DNA of 14,234 bases from JBDTMT01 sp039934135 (GTDB taxonomy: Bacteria > Desulfobacterota > Binatia > HRBIN30 > CADEER01). The stretch covers positions 1 to 14,234 of the forward strand of contig JBDTMT010000090.1 of NCBI GenBank assembly GCA_039934135.1, in the 5' to 3' direction. The translations under genes and the position numbers were made by a program. Shown piece by piece: positions 13,933 through 14,234 of this stretch (positions are counted from its first letter, which is position 1; every line of letters begins with the position of its first letter). Under the pieces are notes generated by a model. The model made no database searches. It was given only the letters and a program-made list of their open reading frames with translations, and was not told the DNA's origin.

Positions 13933-14234
13933 ATGCCGCGCCCCGCCACCAAGACCAAATCCGCACCCGTCGATAAACGCGCGGCGGTGCTGACCGCGGC
14001 GCTGCAACTCTTCAGCGAGCGCGCCTTCGAGGGGACGCCGATGCCGTTGGTCGCCGAACGCGCCGGCGTCGGCGCCGGGACGATCTATCGGTACTTCGCC
14101 AGCAAGGAAGCGCTCGGCAACGCGGTCTTCCGCGAGTCCAAGCTGGCCCTGCAGCGCCACCTCCTGGAGCGCCGCGCCTCCGGTGTGCTGCCGCGCCAGG
14201 AGTTCGGCGCCATGTGGCAGGGGCTGTGGACCTT
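13933..14234 (+). CDS. TetR/AcrR-family transcriptional regulator, N-terminal part (3' end outside window)
   Basis: The first 100 residues of a TetR-type repressor are visible. After a short basic N-terminus (MPRPATKTKSAPVDKR) come the typical helices: AAVLTAALQLFSERAFEG, then MPLVAERAGVGAGTIYRYF with the recognition helix (GVGAGTIYRYF), and ASKEALGNAVFRESK. The remainder begins the ligand-binding domain and is cut by the window edge. The deviation GTPMPLVAERAGV (usually T-T-x-x-I-A) is mild. ATG 13933 is preceded by the inverted repeat at 13909-13926 rather than by a clear Shine-Dalgarno sequence, consistent with autoregulation. The inducer and other targets are unknown; the AhpD-like gene upstream or genes beyond the edge are candidates. 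Confidence 0.93.
   Translation, partial: MPRPATKTKSAPVDKRAAVLTAALQLFSERAFEGTPMPLVAERAGVGAGTIYRYFASKEALGNAVFRESKLALQRHLLERRASGVLPRQEFGAMWQGLWT

Overview
The window is a GC-rich bacterial chromosomal segment with dense gene packing and G/C-heavy third codon positions, which also creates many long false frames. Complete Kdo synthesis genes and two LpxL/HtrB-type acyltransferases mark a Gram-negative cell that makes lipid A and LPS. The order kdsB-pyrG-kdsA-kdsD and the GroEL sequence suggest a 'deltaproteobacterial'-type lineage (Desulfobacterota, Binatota or Myxococcota-like). That placement is inference and no closer assignment is supported.

Layout. (1) Positions 2-988 (+) hold the C-terminal part of GroEL, ending in a strong two-way terminator (1055-1088). 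(2) Positions 1130-2215 (-) encode a membrane-anchored protein with a Gly/Ser-rich linker and a C-terminal LamG/concanavalin-like domain; it converges on groEL. (3) Positions 2335-5910 (+) hold three overlapping genes: a LuxE-type acyl-protein synthetase, a LuxC-type acyl reductase and a class III PLP aminotransferase. No luciferase gene is present. Read together they suggest a route from carboxylic acid to aldehyde to primary amine, and this is the most unusual content of the window. (4) Positions 13027-5978 (-) hold a seven-gene run in transcription order: kdsB, pyrG, kdsA, kdsD, an LpxL-like acyltransferase, a ferritin-like di-iron protein, and a second LpxL-like acyltransferase. It makes Kdo, supplies CTP for its activation to CMP-Kdo, and acylates lipid A; the di-iron protein between the two acyltransferases is unexplained. 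A near-consensus sigma70-type promoter (TTGACA-16-TATAAC) lies in front of kdsB. (5) Positions 13158-13799 (+) encode a carboxymuconolactone-decarboxylase/AhpD-like protein. (6) From 13933 (+) runs the start of a TetR-family regulator, cut by the window end, with an 18-bp perfect inverted repeat just before its start codon.

No tRNA, rRNA, CRISPR array, insertion sequence or phage gene was seen. No gene-free stretch exceeds about 140 bases. The only repeat cluster is a 7-bp tandem/inverted repeat between pyrG and kdsA. Motif assignments come from reading the translations; no database search was run.
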